A program made the translations under genes and the position numbers. From an uncultured Candidatus Thioglobus sp. (lineage in GTDB: Bacteria > Pseudomonadota > Gammaproteobacteria > PS1 > Pseudothioglobaceae): 64,000 nucleotides of DNA. This document shows positions 1 to 12,100 of this stretch, piece after piece. The DNA is taken from positions 33,097-97,096 of the forward strand of contig CAJQSO010000024.1 of assembly GCA_905614365.1 (NCBI GenBank). Reading direction: 5' to 3'. The notes under the pieces are model-generated. The model saw only the letters and a list, made by a program, of their open reading frames with translations, did not search any database and was not told where the DNA came from. The first letter of the stretch is position 1; the number at the start of each line of letters is the position of its first letter.

Positions 1-1528
<1,528 letters not shown>

Positions 1529-1729
1529 ATATAACCCCAAAGTATCTGGGTTAATGATTCTTTTTACACCGAGAAGTCACTAACTGTATCTTACGATACA
1601 ATCGGTGAATTCTATTTTTTCAATGATAGATAAATCTATCAATGAGAATCCATATTTTTTGAAATTGTTGTGTCAATGCAATACACCTTTTTACGTTGTA
1701 TTGTATTTAACAAACTTTACTTCATATCC

Positions 1730-1744
1730 AAATTGTTAAAGAGC
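1730..1744 (-). promoter_or_regulatory. boxA-like element in the 16S-23S spacer
   Basis: Reverse complement GCTCTTTAACAATTT, matching the classical boxA core. Confidence 0.75.
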
Positions 1745-1777
1745 TCCGAACCAAGGGTTAAACCAAGGCTTGGTATA

Positions 1778-1819
1778 AAAACTTAAATAAGACATATAAA
1801 TAAATCTTATTTAAGTTTT
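1778..1819. repeat. Perfect 15-bp inverted repeat in the tRNA-Ala/23S spacer
   Basis: AAAACTTAAATAAGA (1778-1792) and TCTTATTTAAGTTTT (1805-1819), 12-nt loop. Confidence 0.9.
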
Positions 1820-1832
1820 CATTCGAGAAAAA

Positions 1833-1908
1833 TGGTGGAGCTAAGCAGGATCGAACTGCTGACCTCCTGGATGCAAACCAGGCGCTCTCCCAGCTGAGCT
1901 ATAGCCCC
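1833..1908 (-). tRNA. tRNA-Ala (anticodon TGC)
   Basis: Reverse complement GGGGCTATAGCTCAGCTGGGAGAGCGCCTGGTTTGCATCCAGGAGGTCAGCAGTTCGATCCTGCTTAGCTCCACCA, 76 nt, with encoded CCA. Confidence 0.98.
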
Positions 1909-1935
1909 AATAGAAAACTAATAACCCAGAAAATA

Positions 1936-2012
<77 letters not shown>

Positions 2013-2103
2013 TTAATATCAATTAAATTGAATTTGGGTTATTGGTCTTTTTCTCTTTCTTTAATATTATCAAACAACTTGTGTGAACACTCGTACATTT
2101 CTT

Positions 2104-3644
<1,541 letters not shown>

Positions 3645-3770
3645 ATCTTTGACTTTTTAGAACACTTGGCATTTTATAACCAATAGTTCAATTTTTTAAA
3701 AAGCTTATCTGCTTTTGTTTTTTATGTGCACTGCACAATTTCTTGCACGAGTGCCCACACAAGTTGCTTG

Positions 3771-3787
3771 ATAAATTTTTAAAGAGC
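3771..3787 (-). promoter_or_regulatory. boxA-like antitermination element in the 16S leader
   Basis: Reverse complement GCTCTTTAAAAATTTAT resembles the rrn boxA TGCTCTTTAACAATTT. Confidence 0.65.
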
Positions 3788-3828
3788 TACCAACTAAAAA
3801 AGTTCTTTTTGGTCGGTGAAAGCGGGAA

Positions 3829-3856
3829 ATTATACATGCTCAAGTAGTATCGTCAA
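3829..3856 (-). promoter_or_regulatory. Probable sigma70 promoter of the rRNA operon
   Basis: Reverse strand TTGACG-N16-TATAAT followed by the GC-rich discriminator TTCCCGC, upstream of 16S. Confidence 0.75.
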
Positions 3857-4009
3857 GTGATATTACGAATATTTTTCAAATAAACTTTAATGGGTCTAAA
3901 TTGATAGGATAAATCACCTACAAATAGTCATTAAAATCAATTATTTAGAGACTTTTTTTGAACTTTCTAACTTCCTTTATTTTTTCTTACGAAAAGAAAT
4001 AATTGTACT

Positions 4010-5359
4010 CTATTTGCCAATACAAAATGAGGAGAAGATTTCACCCAATAAATCATCTGAAGAAAACTCCCCAGTAATTTGCCCAAGAGACATACCTGCC
4101 TGACGCAAATCTTCAGCTACTAACTCGCTTGCTCCGCCTTCTAATTGCTCCAGAGCACTATTTATATATATGAGCGTTTGATCAATTGAGTCAATATGTC
4201 GTTTTCGAGCTAGAAAAACGCCTTCACCGTCGGAGTTTAAGCCAGCAAATTCAGCTAGCGTCTTTCTTAACAAGTCAACTCCATCACCATTCTTAGCTGA
4301 AAGACTAACCTCTAATTGAGTATCTAGTTTAATAACTTCAGATTCAACATTTGAAAGATCGATCTTATTTCTTATACATATAATTGGTTTATTTTTAACC
4401 AAATCAGGCAATATTGAAAAGTCAGGCACATCGTCTTTTGTGTCAAATACGAGTAAGACTACGTCTGCATTATTAATTTCAGTATATGCTCTTTTAATGC
4501 CTTCTTGCTCAATAATATCATCACTATTGTGAAGTCCAGCTGTATCAATAATATGAAGGGGCATTCCATCGACATGAATTGTTTCTTTCAACACATCTCT
4601 TGTGGTTCCAGCAATATCTGTAACAATTGCACTAGGCAGTTTTGTAAGTGCATTAAGCAAGCTAGACTTTCCTGCATTCGGTTTTCCAGCAATTGCAACA
4701 TGAAGCCCATCTCTTAAAATTGCCCCTTGGTTGGCACTCTCAAGTATATTCTTAAGTAAGTCTTTTAAATTTTTAAGCTTAGTTGAGACTTGATGAGATT
4801 CAAGAAAATCTATCTCCTCATCAGAAAAATCAATAGTTGCCTCAACAAAAACTCTTAATGAAGTTAGCTCTAGAAGTAAATGATTAATCTTATCTGAGAA
4901 TTCACCCGTTAAGGATCTTACAGCGCTAAGGGCAGATTCTTCTGAGCTCGATTGAATTAAGTCTTGAACTGCCTCAGCCTGAACTAAGTCCATCTTGCCA
5001 TTTAGAAAGGCTCTTTTACTAAACTCTCCAGGCTCAGAAAGTCTTGCGCCTAAAAATAAAGCAATTTCTAAAATTTTTCTCATAACACTCATGCCGCCAT
5101 GGCCCTGGAATTCAACAACATCCTCGCCAGTATATGAGTTAGGCCCGGGGAAGTATATTGCTACCCCTTTATCAATAGTATTATCTTCATTGTCATAAAA
5201 AGCGCCATAAAAAGCATGCCTGGGCTTTAACTCCTTTTGAAGTATTTTTTTAGAGATAACTTTAGATAGTGGACCTGAAACTCGAACAACTCCAATTCCA
5301 CTTTGGCCTATAGCAGTTGCTAATGCACATATAGTCTCTATCTTAAGCGTCATCTTCAA
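4010..5359 (-). CDS. mnmE: tRNA modification GTPase MnmE
   Basis: 449 aa; GKPNAGKSSLLNAL P-loop, DTAGL, C-terminal FCIGK motif. Confidence 0.97.
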   Translation of the reverse strand: MKMTLKIETICALATAIGQSGIGVVRVSGPLSKVISKKILQKELKPRHAFYGAFYDNEDNTIDKGVAIYFPGPNSYTGEDVVEFQGHGGMSVMRKILEIALFLGARLSEPGEFSKRAFLNGKMDLVQAEAVQDLIQSSSEESALSAVRSLTGEFSDKINHLLLELTSLRVFVEATIDFSDEEIDFLESHQVSTKLKNLKDLLKNILESANQGAILRDGLHVAIAGKPNAGKSSLLNALTKLPSAIVTDIAGTTRDVLKETIHVDGMPLHIIDTAGLHNSDDIIEQEGIKRAYTEINNADVVLLVFDTKDDVPDFSILPDLVKNKPIICIRNKIDLSNVESEVIKLDTQLEVSLSAKNGDGVDLLRKTLAEFAGLNSDGEGVFLARKRHIDSIDQTLIYINSALEQLEGGASELVAEDLRQAGMSLGQITGEFSSDDLLGEIFSSFCIGK

Positions 5360-6902
5360 AATATTGTTCTAAAAATTGATCAAAATCTAAAACATCATTA
5401 GATTCAATCTCTAGCTGCTCTTTTATGGAGCTGATTGCAAGTTCATCTAATCTAAGAAAATAATCGTTATCAAAAGCTTTCTGTTGATTTTGTGTTTTAT
5501 ATTGACGACTATATTGATCAGTAAATTCAAAAAAGCCTTTCTCCTGATGCTTCATTTCATTAAGCATTATTGCTGATGGAGTTAAATCAGGATCTTTGAT
5601 TCGCATTGAAATACTTTCTACTGACTCTTGATGTGCATCACTTTGAAGCTTTGAGCATTGCTTTATTTTCTCAAAAAGAATCTCACCCCAATCAGCTAGA
5701 GTCACTTCCTCACCAACATGCCTAAGAATTAAACCAGGCTGTCTGCCTTGATGAGCAACTAAAAGAGCGTTAGAGTCAATATCTACTAACTCAGATGATG
5801 AAATAGCTGGAGAGTCCTCCAAAAGACAGAATAATAAGAATGCCTCTAAGAACTCAATTTGCTGCTTATCAATACCTACTTCAAGCAAAGGATTAATATC
5901 CAGTGATCGTATTTCAATATAACCTACGCCGTTATTATTAAGGGCTCTGAGGGGCTTATCATTTGCATATAAAATAGGCTTTGGACGAACTGATGAGTAA
6001 TACTCGTTTGCGATTTGAAGAATATTTGTATTGAGCTGTTGGTATTCTCCATTTTTCTTTAGGCCAATCTTTTCAAAATCCTCACAGTTGGTTTGCATTG
6101 CTGCACGAAGACTATATATATAGTGACATAAACTATTATAGTTAGCCTTAACTCCCTTCTCATCTTCTTGAGAATTCTGATAACCAATATCACCCATTCT
6201 TAGGGAAGTCGCGTAGGGTAGATACAACGTGTTATCGTCAAACTCTTCTAAATTATGCTCATGATAATCATGCATAAATGATTTACATACTGTTGCAGAA
6301 GCTCCAAATAAGTATGGAATTAACCAGCCATATCTCAAAACATTTCGTGTTAGCCCCATGTAGTGAATATCCATAAAGTCTTTGGAGTCAGTATCTGTTG
6401 GTGATATTAATCCACGGTATGACTGCCAGAACTCTAATGAAAATGAATAGTTAAAATGAATACCAGCGATTGCCTGCATTACGCTTCCATATCGATTAGC
6501 AAGGCCGCGTCTATAAACTGTTTTCATCATTCCTAAATTTGAACTGCCATAATTGGCAATAGGTATATTAGTTTGACCTCTTAATATACAAGGCATACTA
6601 GCAGGCCAAAATCGTTCATTTTCTGGCAAGTGATGATAAATATAATTATGGATTGTCGTCAGCTCATTTAGAACTTGATCAGCTCCCTTTAAAGGCTGAG
6701 TTACTAACTCAAGTAAAGCCTCACTAAAGTCTGTAGTGATTGCAGGGTTTTTTAGGGCAGAACCTAGCCCTTTTGGATGCGGGCTTTGGGCAATATTTCC
6801 ATCATCTGAAACTCGCAAACCCTCTTTTTCAATTCCTATAAGGTTAGCTTTAAGGCTATCCTTAAATGGCATGAGTGATTGAATTTTTTTATTAAGTTCC
6901 AC
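5343..6902 (-). CDS. gshA: Glutamate-cysteine ligase
   Basis: 519 aa; GshA family signatures (IGIEKEGLRV, PHPKGLGSAL, HFNYSF, YIEIRSLDINP). Confidence 0.95.
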   Translation of the reverse strand: MELNKKIQSLMPFKDSLKANLIGIEKEGLRVSDDGNIAQSPHPKGLGSALKNPAITTDFSEALLELVTQPLKGADQVLNELTTIHNYIYHHLPENERFWPASMPCILRGQTNIPIANYGSSNLGMMKTVYRRGLANRYGSVMQAIAGIHFNYSFSLEFWQSYRGLISPTDTDSKDFMDIHYMGLTRNVLRYGWLIPYLFGASATVCKSFMHDYHEHNLEEFDDNTLYLPYATSLRMGDIGYQNSQEDEKGVKANYNSLCHYIYSLRAAMQTNCEDFEKIGLKKNGEYQQLNTNILQIANEYYSSVRPKPILYANDKPLRALNNNGVGYIEIRSLDINPLLEVGIDKQQIEFLEAFLLFCLLEDSPAISSSELVDIDSNALLVAHQGRQPGLILRHVGEEVTLADWGEILFEKIKQCSKLQSDAHQESVESISMRIKDPDLTPSAIMLNEMKHQEKGFFEFTDQYSRQYKTQNQQKAFDNDYFLRLDELAISSIKEQLEIESNDVLDFDQFLEQYFEDDA

Positions 6903-7001
6903 AATATAATTTGAAATATTAAAGTCGTTATTTTACCTCGGACTTGTGTTAACGGTGATAATAGAAAATGTGTCCATTAAATACCTAGAATTTAAAAAAT
7001 T

Positions 7002-7931
7002 GTGCCTTATAAAAATACCAGTATTGAAGTAGTAGTTGGGATAATACACAATAGTAATAGTGAGGTATTTATTGCTAAGCGCCAAAAAAATCAATTTATG
7101 GCCGGCTTCTGGGAGCTTCCAGGTGGCAAAGTAGAGCCAGGTGAAGATCACATTAGCGCAATCATAAGAGAACTTTTTGAAGAAACGGGAATCACCGTAA
7201 AAGACTGTAAATTAGTTCAAAAGATTCAGCATATCTATCCTGAAAAAACTATCAATTTATCAGTTTATAGTATTGATGATTATTTAGGTGATCCGGTAGG
7301 ATTTGAAGGACAAGAAATTACTTGGAGTAGTGCAGATAACTTCAAAAATTTCAAATTACTCCCAACCATGTGGAGAATTATTCATAAATTTTCACTGCCA
7401 AAATTTTATTGGATTACACCTGATAATCATCAATCCGATATAGTCTTTAATGAATGTAAAAAACGACTGTCTAATGGAATTAAATTTATCCAGCTAAGAA
7501 GTAAAACCTCTCTTAATAATACTTACATAGAAAAAATATACAGGCTGTGTAAAGAAAATCAGGCAAAACTTATTTTAAATACACCAAATAAAACTTTTAA
7601 TGAACTTTGTGATGGCTGGCATCTAACTAGTTTAGAGCTTATGGCACTAAAAGAAAGGCCAGTTATTGAAGAAAAACTAATCGGTGCATCAACCCATAAC
7701 ATTGATGAGGCTCTGCATGCAGAAAATATTTCTGCTGATTACATCAGCTTGTCACCAATAGAAAAGACACTGACTCATCCAGACTCTATCCCCTTAGGGT
7801 GGGAAGGTGCTTCTGGGATTATTGAGAAGTGTAATTTGCCAGTTTTTTTACTTGGCGGAATGCAGAAAGAGCTAATTGAAAAAGCTTTGAGTATCGGAGC
7901 TCAAGGAGTTGCTGGAATTAGAGGTATTTAA
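7002..7931 (+). CDS. Nudix hydrolase (MutT-type) fused to a thiamine phosphate synthase-like domain
   Basis: GTG start; Nudix box GKVEPGEDHISAIIRELFEETGI, then a ThiE-like (beta/alpha)8 half (FIQLRSK, GASTHN, ISLSPIEKT, LLGGM). Confidence 0.9.
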   Translation: MPYKNTSIEVVVGIIHNSNSEVFIAKRQKNQFMAGFWELPGGKVEPGEDHISAIIRELFEETGITVKDCKLVQKIQHIYPEKTINLSVYSIDDYLGDPVGFEGQEITWSSADNFKNFKLLPTMWRIIHKFSLPKFYWITPDNHQSDIVFNECKKRLSNGIKFIQLRSKTSLNNTYIEKIYRLCKENQAKLILNTPNKTFNELCDGWHLTSLELMALKERPVIEEKLIGASTHNIDEALHAENISADYISLSPIEKTLTHPDSIPLGWEGASGIIEKCNLPVFLLGGMQKELIEKALSIGAQGVAGIRGI

Positions 7932-8194
7932 ATGCGTGAGCCAGTAATCTCAAAAACTTTATTATGAATATCTTCCTTACTCATTTGCGCTAATCCATCA
8001 GATCCACCTTCACATAAGAGCTTATCATTTACAAAAATTTGAGGGACTGATCTAAAGCCAGACTTAACAAAAAACTCTCTAGCGTCTTTATCATCTTGAA
8101 TGTTGAGCGTTTCATATTCAATATCAAGATCATCGAGATAGTTTTTTGCTCTTGTGCAGTAAAAGCATGAGTGCGATGTATATACTTTAATCAT
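7928..8194 (-). CDS. grxC: Glutaredoxin, Grx3-like
   Basis: 88 aa; CFYC active site, SVPQIFVN, GGSDGL. Confidence 0.93.
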   Translation of the reverse strand: MIKVYTSHSCFYCTRAKNYLDDLDIEYETLNIQDDKDAREFFVKSGFRSVPQIFVNDKLLCEGGSDGLAQMSKEDIHNKVFEITGSRI

Positions 8195-8282
8195 TAGTTG
8201 TTAGTACACAATAAAAGATTGCAAATAATACCAGTCAAAAGAATTCAGCGCATCTTAAATAGTTTCAAAAATATTGTGGATT

Positions 8283-9035
8283 TTAGCCTCTAAGGTAAAC
8301 CCAAGAAGACTCACTAGAAAGGTCTTTATTAAATCTATAGCCTTCGTCGGCAAAATCTTTTAAGTCCTCTGGGCTCTTCAATCTATTTCTTATAATGTAA
8401 TTCACCATTAAGCCTCTTGCACGCTTAGCATAAATACCTATAACTTTATATACTTCACCTTTTTTTTCCTTGAATACAATATCCAAAACTTTCGCATTAA
8501 GTGTTTTTTTATCTACAGCTTTAAAGTATTCATTGGATGACAAATTTACAATGAGTTCTGACTCATCCTCATTAAGAACGTCACTTATCTCAGTTCCCCA
8601 ATATTCATATAAGTCCTTACCTTTAGAGTTAGAAAGTTTGGTTCCCATCTCTAGACGATAAGGCTGAATTAGGTCAAGTGGTCTTATAACGCCATAAAGA
8701 CCAGAAAGCATTCGAACACTATCTTGCGCAAACTCAAGATCGTCAGTTGACAAAGCTGGGGCATCAATTCCGTTATAAACGTCTCCTTTAAAAGCAAGTA
8801 TTGCTTGCTTAGCATTATTTCGATTAAACGGCAGTTTAAACTTTTGAAAGCGATCAAAATTCAACTTAGATAATTTCTCACTCAATGACATGAGTTTAGA
8901 AATTTGAGATTGGCTTTTCTTTTTTAAAATGTTAACCAGCTCACTGGAGTTATCTAAGTGGCGAGTTTGAGAATAAAAATCAACATTACATTGAGAGAAA
9001 TCTTGCGTTTTTGAGGGTGAAATAATTGCTAACAT
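8283..9035 (-). CDS. yaaA: Peroxide stress protein YaaA (DUF328)
   Basis: MLAIISPSKTQDF start, FKGDVYNGIDA, LSGLYGVIRPLDLIQPYRLEMGTKL. Confidence 0.95.
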   Translation of the reverse strand: MLAIISPSKTQDFSQCNVDFYSQTRHLDNSSELVNILKKKSQSQISKLMSLSEKLSKLNFDRFQKFKLPFNRNNAKQAILAFKGDVYNGIDAPALSTDDLEFAQDSVRMLSGLYGVIRPLDLIQPYRLEMGTKLSNSKGKDLYEYWGTEISDVLNEDESELIVNLSSNEYFKAVDKKTLNAKVLDIVFKEKKGEVYKVIGIYAKRARGLMVNYIIRNRLKSPEDLKDFADEGYRFNKDLSSESSWVYLRG

Positions 9036-9162
9036 AATAGTAACAAAAATAAAAATATTCTACCTTAATATCCCCACTATAACAATATAAGTAGACAAAT
9101 TTGGAGTTTAAAAATCAGCTAAAATAAGGTATTATATATTTTCAGTTTTACATTCAGTTTTC

Positions 9163-12100
9163 ATGAAAAATAAACAATTACACCTACCAAAGGCTCGAGG
9201 ACTTTACCATCCTAATAATGAGAAGGAGAATTGTGGTGTTGGTTTTATTGCCAACGTCAAAAGCCATTCTTCTCATAAAATTACGAAAGATGCTCTAGAA
9301 ATGCTCTCTCGTATGGACCATCGTGGTGCCTGTGGCTGTGAGGCAAATACTGGTGATGGTGCTGGAATCTTAACCAATATACCTCACGAATTTTTTTCTG
9401 AGGAAATTAAAACGCTATTTGGTATTGAAGTAAATGCTGGAAGTTATGGTGTTGGAAATGTTTTTCTACCTCAAGATAAAAAAGAAAGTAAACATTGTAT
9501 TTCAGTCATTGAAAAAGTTATAAAGGATGAAGGGCAAACTTTAATTGGCTGGCGTGATGTCCCTGTTGACTCTGATAAAGCAAATGTTGGAGATACAGCT
9601 CGAGACTCACAGCCAGTAATGAAACAGCTTATTATTGGTAACTCAGAGAATATCGATACAGAGGCTTTTGAAGGAGTTCTTTATATCATTCGAAAAAATG
9701 TCTCGAAGATTATTCGAACTGATGAGTCACTTTCTCAAGCATTACTTTTTTATATTTGTAGCCTTTCTACTAGAGTAATTATTTATAAAGGTATGTTGAT
9801 GGGCTCGCAGCTATTAGACTTTTATCCAGATCTAAATGATAAGAAATTCAGCACCTATTTAGCAATGGTTCATTCACGCTTCTCAACCAATACATTCCCT
9901 TCATGGGATCGTGCGCAGCCTTGTAGATTTATGGCCCATAATGGTGAAATCAATACTCGCCAAGGTAACTTCAACTGGATGAGGGCTCGTGAAGGAGTCT
10001 TAGAAAGTGAGGTTTTTGGAGATAATTTATCAAAAACGTTACCCATAATTGAAACTGAAGTTTCTGACTCTGGTAGCTTCGACAATGTTCTAGAATTTCT
10101 ATTAATGAATGGAAGATCTCTTCAGGAAGCGGTATTAATGATGGTTCCAGAAGCTTGGCAAAATGATAAAGAAATGAGCAGTGAGAAAAAAGCTTTTTAT
10201 GAGTATTTCTCAAATGTAATGGAGCCTTGGGATGGACCGGCGTCTATTGCCTTTACTGATGGAAGATATATTGGAGCTGTTCTTGATAGAAATGGTCTTA
10301 GGCCGTCACGTTATTATCTAACACATGATGACCGTGTGATTATGGCATCTGAAGTAGGTGTTGTAGATGTTGCAACTAATAATGTTAAAACAAAGGGTCG
10401 CCTTAGACCTGGAAAAATGTTTCTTGTTGACTTTAAAAAAGGCAGGTTAGTTGATGATGATGAAATTAAAAGTAACTTTGCTTCTAAAAATCCCTATGGT
10501 GATTGGCTAAAAGAGCAACAAATATCTCTATCTGATTTAAAAACTAATACTAGTGAGAAAGGCTTTTTTCCAAAAACACTTATAAACCGCTTGCAAGCCT
10601 TTGGTTATAGCACTGAAACTCTAAAGTTTATGCTTCTCCCTCTTGTAACAGAACTGAGAGATCCAGTCGGATCTATGGGAAATGACTCTGCTTTAGCTTG
10701 CCTCTCTGATCAGTCAAGAATAATTTATGACTACTTCAAACAGCTTTTTGCTCAGGTTACTAATCCAGCTATTGACTCAATTCGTGAAGAAGTTGTGATG
10801 TCCTTAAGCTGCTCGATTGGTCCTGAAGGTAATTTACTTACTAATAAAGCTGAAAATGCAAACCGATTAATCATTGATCACCCAATTTTAACAAATGAAG
10901 AAATATCCTCACTTAAAGAGTGCAATCATCGAGGATGGACAAGTAAAACAATTGATATCACCTATGACATAAATGAGGGCCAGAGCCTAAGTAAAATGCT
11001 TGATTCAATTTGTGCACAAAGCACTCAAGCTATAAATGATGGCCATAGCCTTGTCATACTCTCTGATAGAAAAATTAACTCTCGCCGAAATGCAGTAAGC
11101 GCCCTCCTAGCATCTTCCGCAGTTCACCGACATTTAGTGGCCACTCATAAGAGAACTCAAGTTGGAATAATTGTTGAAACTGGTGAGGCTAGAGAAGTTC
11201 ATCACTTCTGCCTATTGACAGGGTTTGGTGCAGATGCTATTAATCCATACCTAGCTTTTGAAGCCTTATGGCAGGCAAGAAGAGATAACTTAGTAAATCT
11301 AGAAAATGATGAGGCTATAGTCAGTGCATATCGTAAAGCAATAGCAAAGGGAATGCTAAAAGTGATGGCTAAAATGGGTATTTCAACTCTTGCTTCATAT
11401 AAAGGCGCTCAAATCTTTGAGGCTGTTGGTTTGTCTGATGAAGTTATGTATAAATGCTTTTTTGAAACAGCGAGTCGCATTAGTGGTGTTGGATTTGACG
11501 TCATTCAAACTGAATCTGAACAGCAACATAAAAAAGCATTTCTCTCAAACTCACTCAATAACCTTGGACATTATGCTTGGCGAAGCGGTGGTGAAAAACA
11601 TATGTGGGAACCAGAAACTATTACAAGCTTGCAGCAGGCTGCTAGAAGTAATGATCAAAATGCATACTGGGAATTTGCTAAAAAATCTAATGATGAGGGC
11701 ACTAGAAATTGTACTCTTAGAGGTTTAATGTCATTTAAATCAGCAGCTTCAATTGATATTGATAAAGTTGAATCAGCAAAAGAGATTGTCAAAAGATTTG
11801 TTACTGGAGCAATGAGCCTGGGCTCAATATCACCAGAATCCCATGAATCTCTTGCAATTGCAATGAATCAAATAGGTGGTAAATCGAATACTGGTGAAGG
11901 CGGAGAGGATCCAAATCGCTGGACTCCAGATGCAAATGGAGACTCTAGGCGAAGCGCAATCAAGCAAGTGGCCTCAGGTCGGTTTGGCGTTACCATTGAC
12001 TACCTAAATAATGCTGATGAACTGCAAATCAAGGTTTCGCAGGGAGCTAAACCTGGTGAGGGTGGGGAACTTCCTGGTGGTAAGGTGGATGATTTTATTG

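Noticed and set aside
6933-7151. 72-aa minus-strand ORF overlapping the MutT-ThiE start
   Set aside because: Overlaps the Nudix-coding region and lacks protein-like features.
9870-11728. ORFs 9870-10085(-), 9971-10213(-) and 11390-11728(+) inside gltB
   Set aside because: Alternate-frame/antisense ORFs within a well-supported 1505-aa CDS; no recognisable domains.
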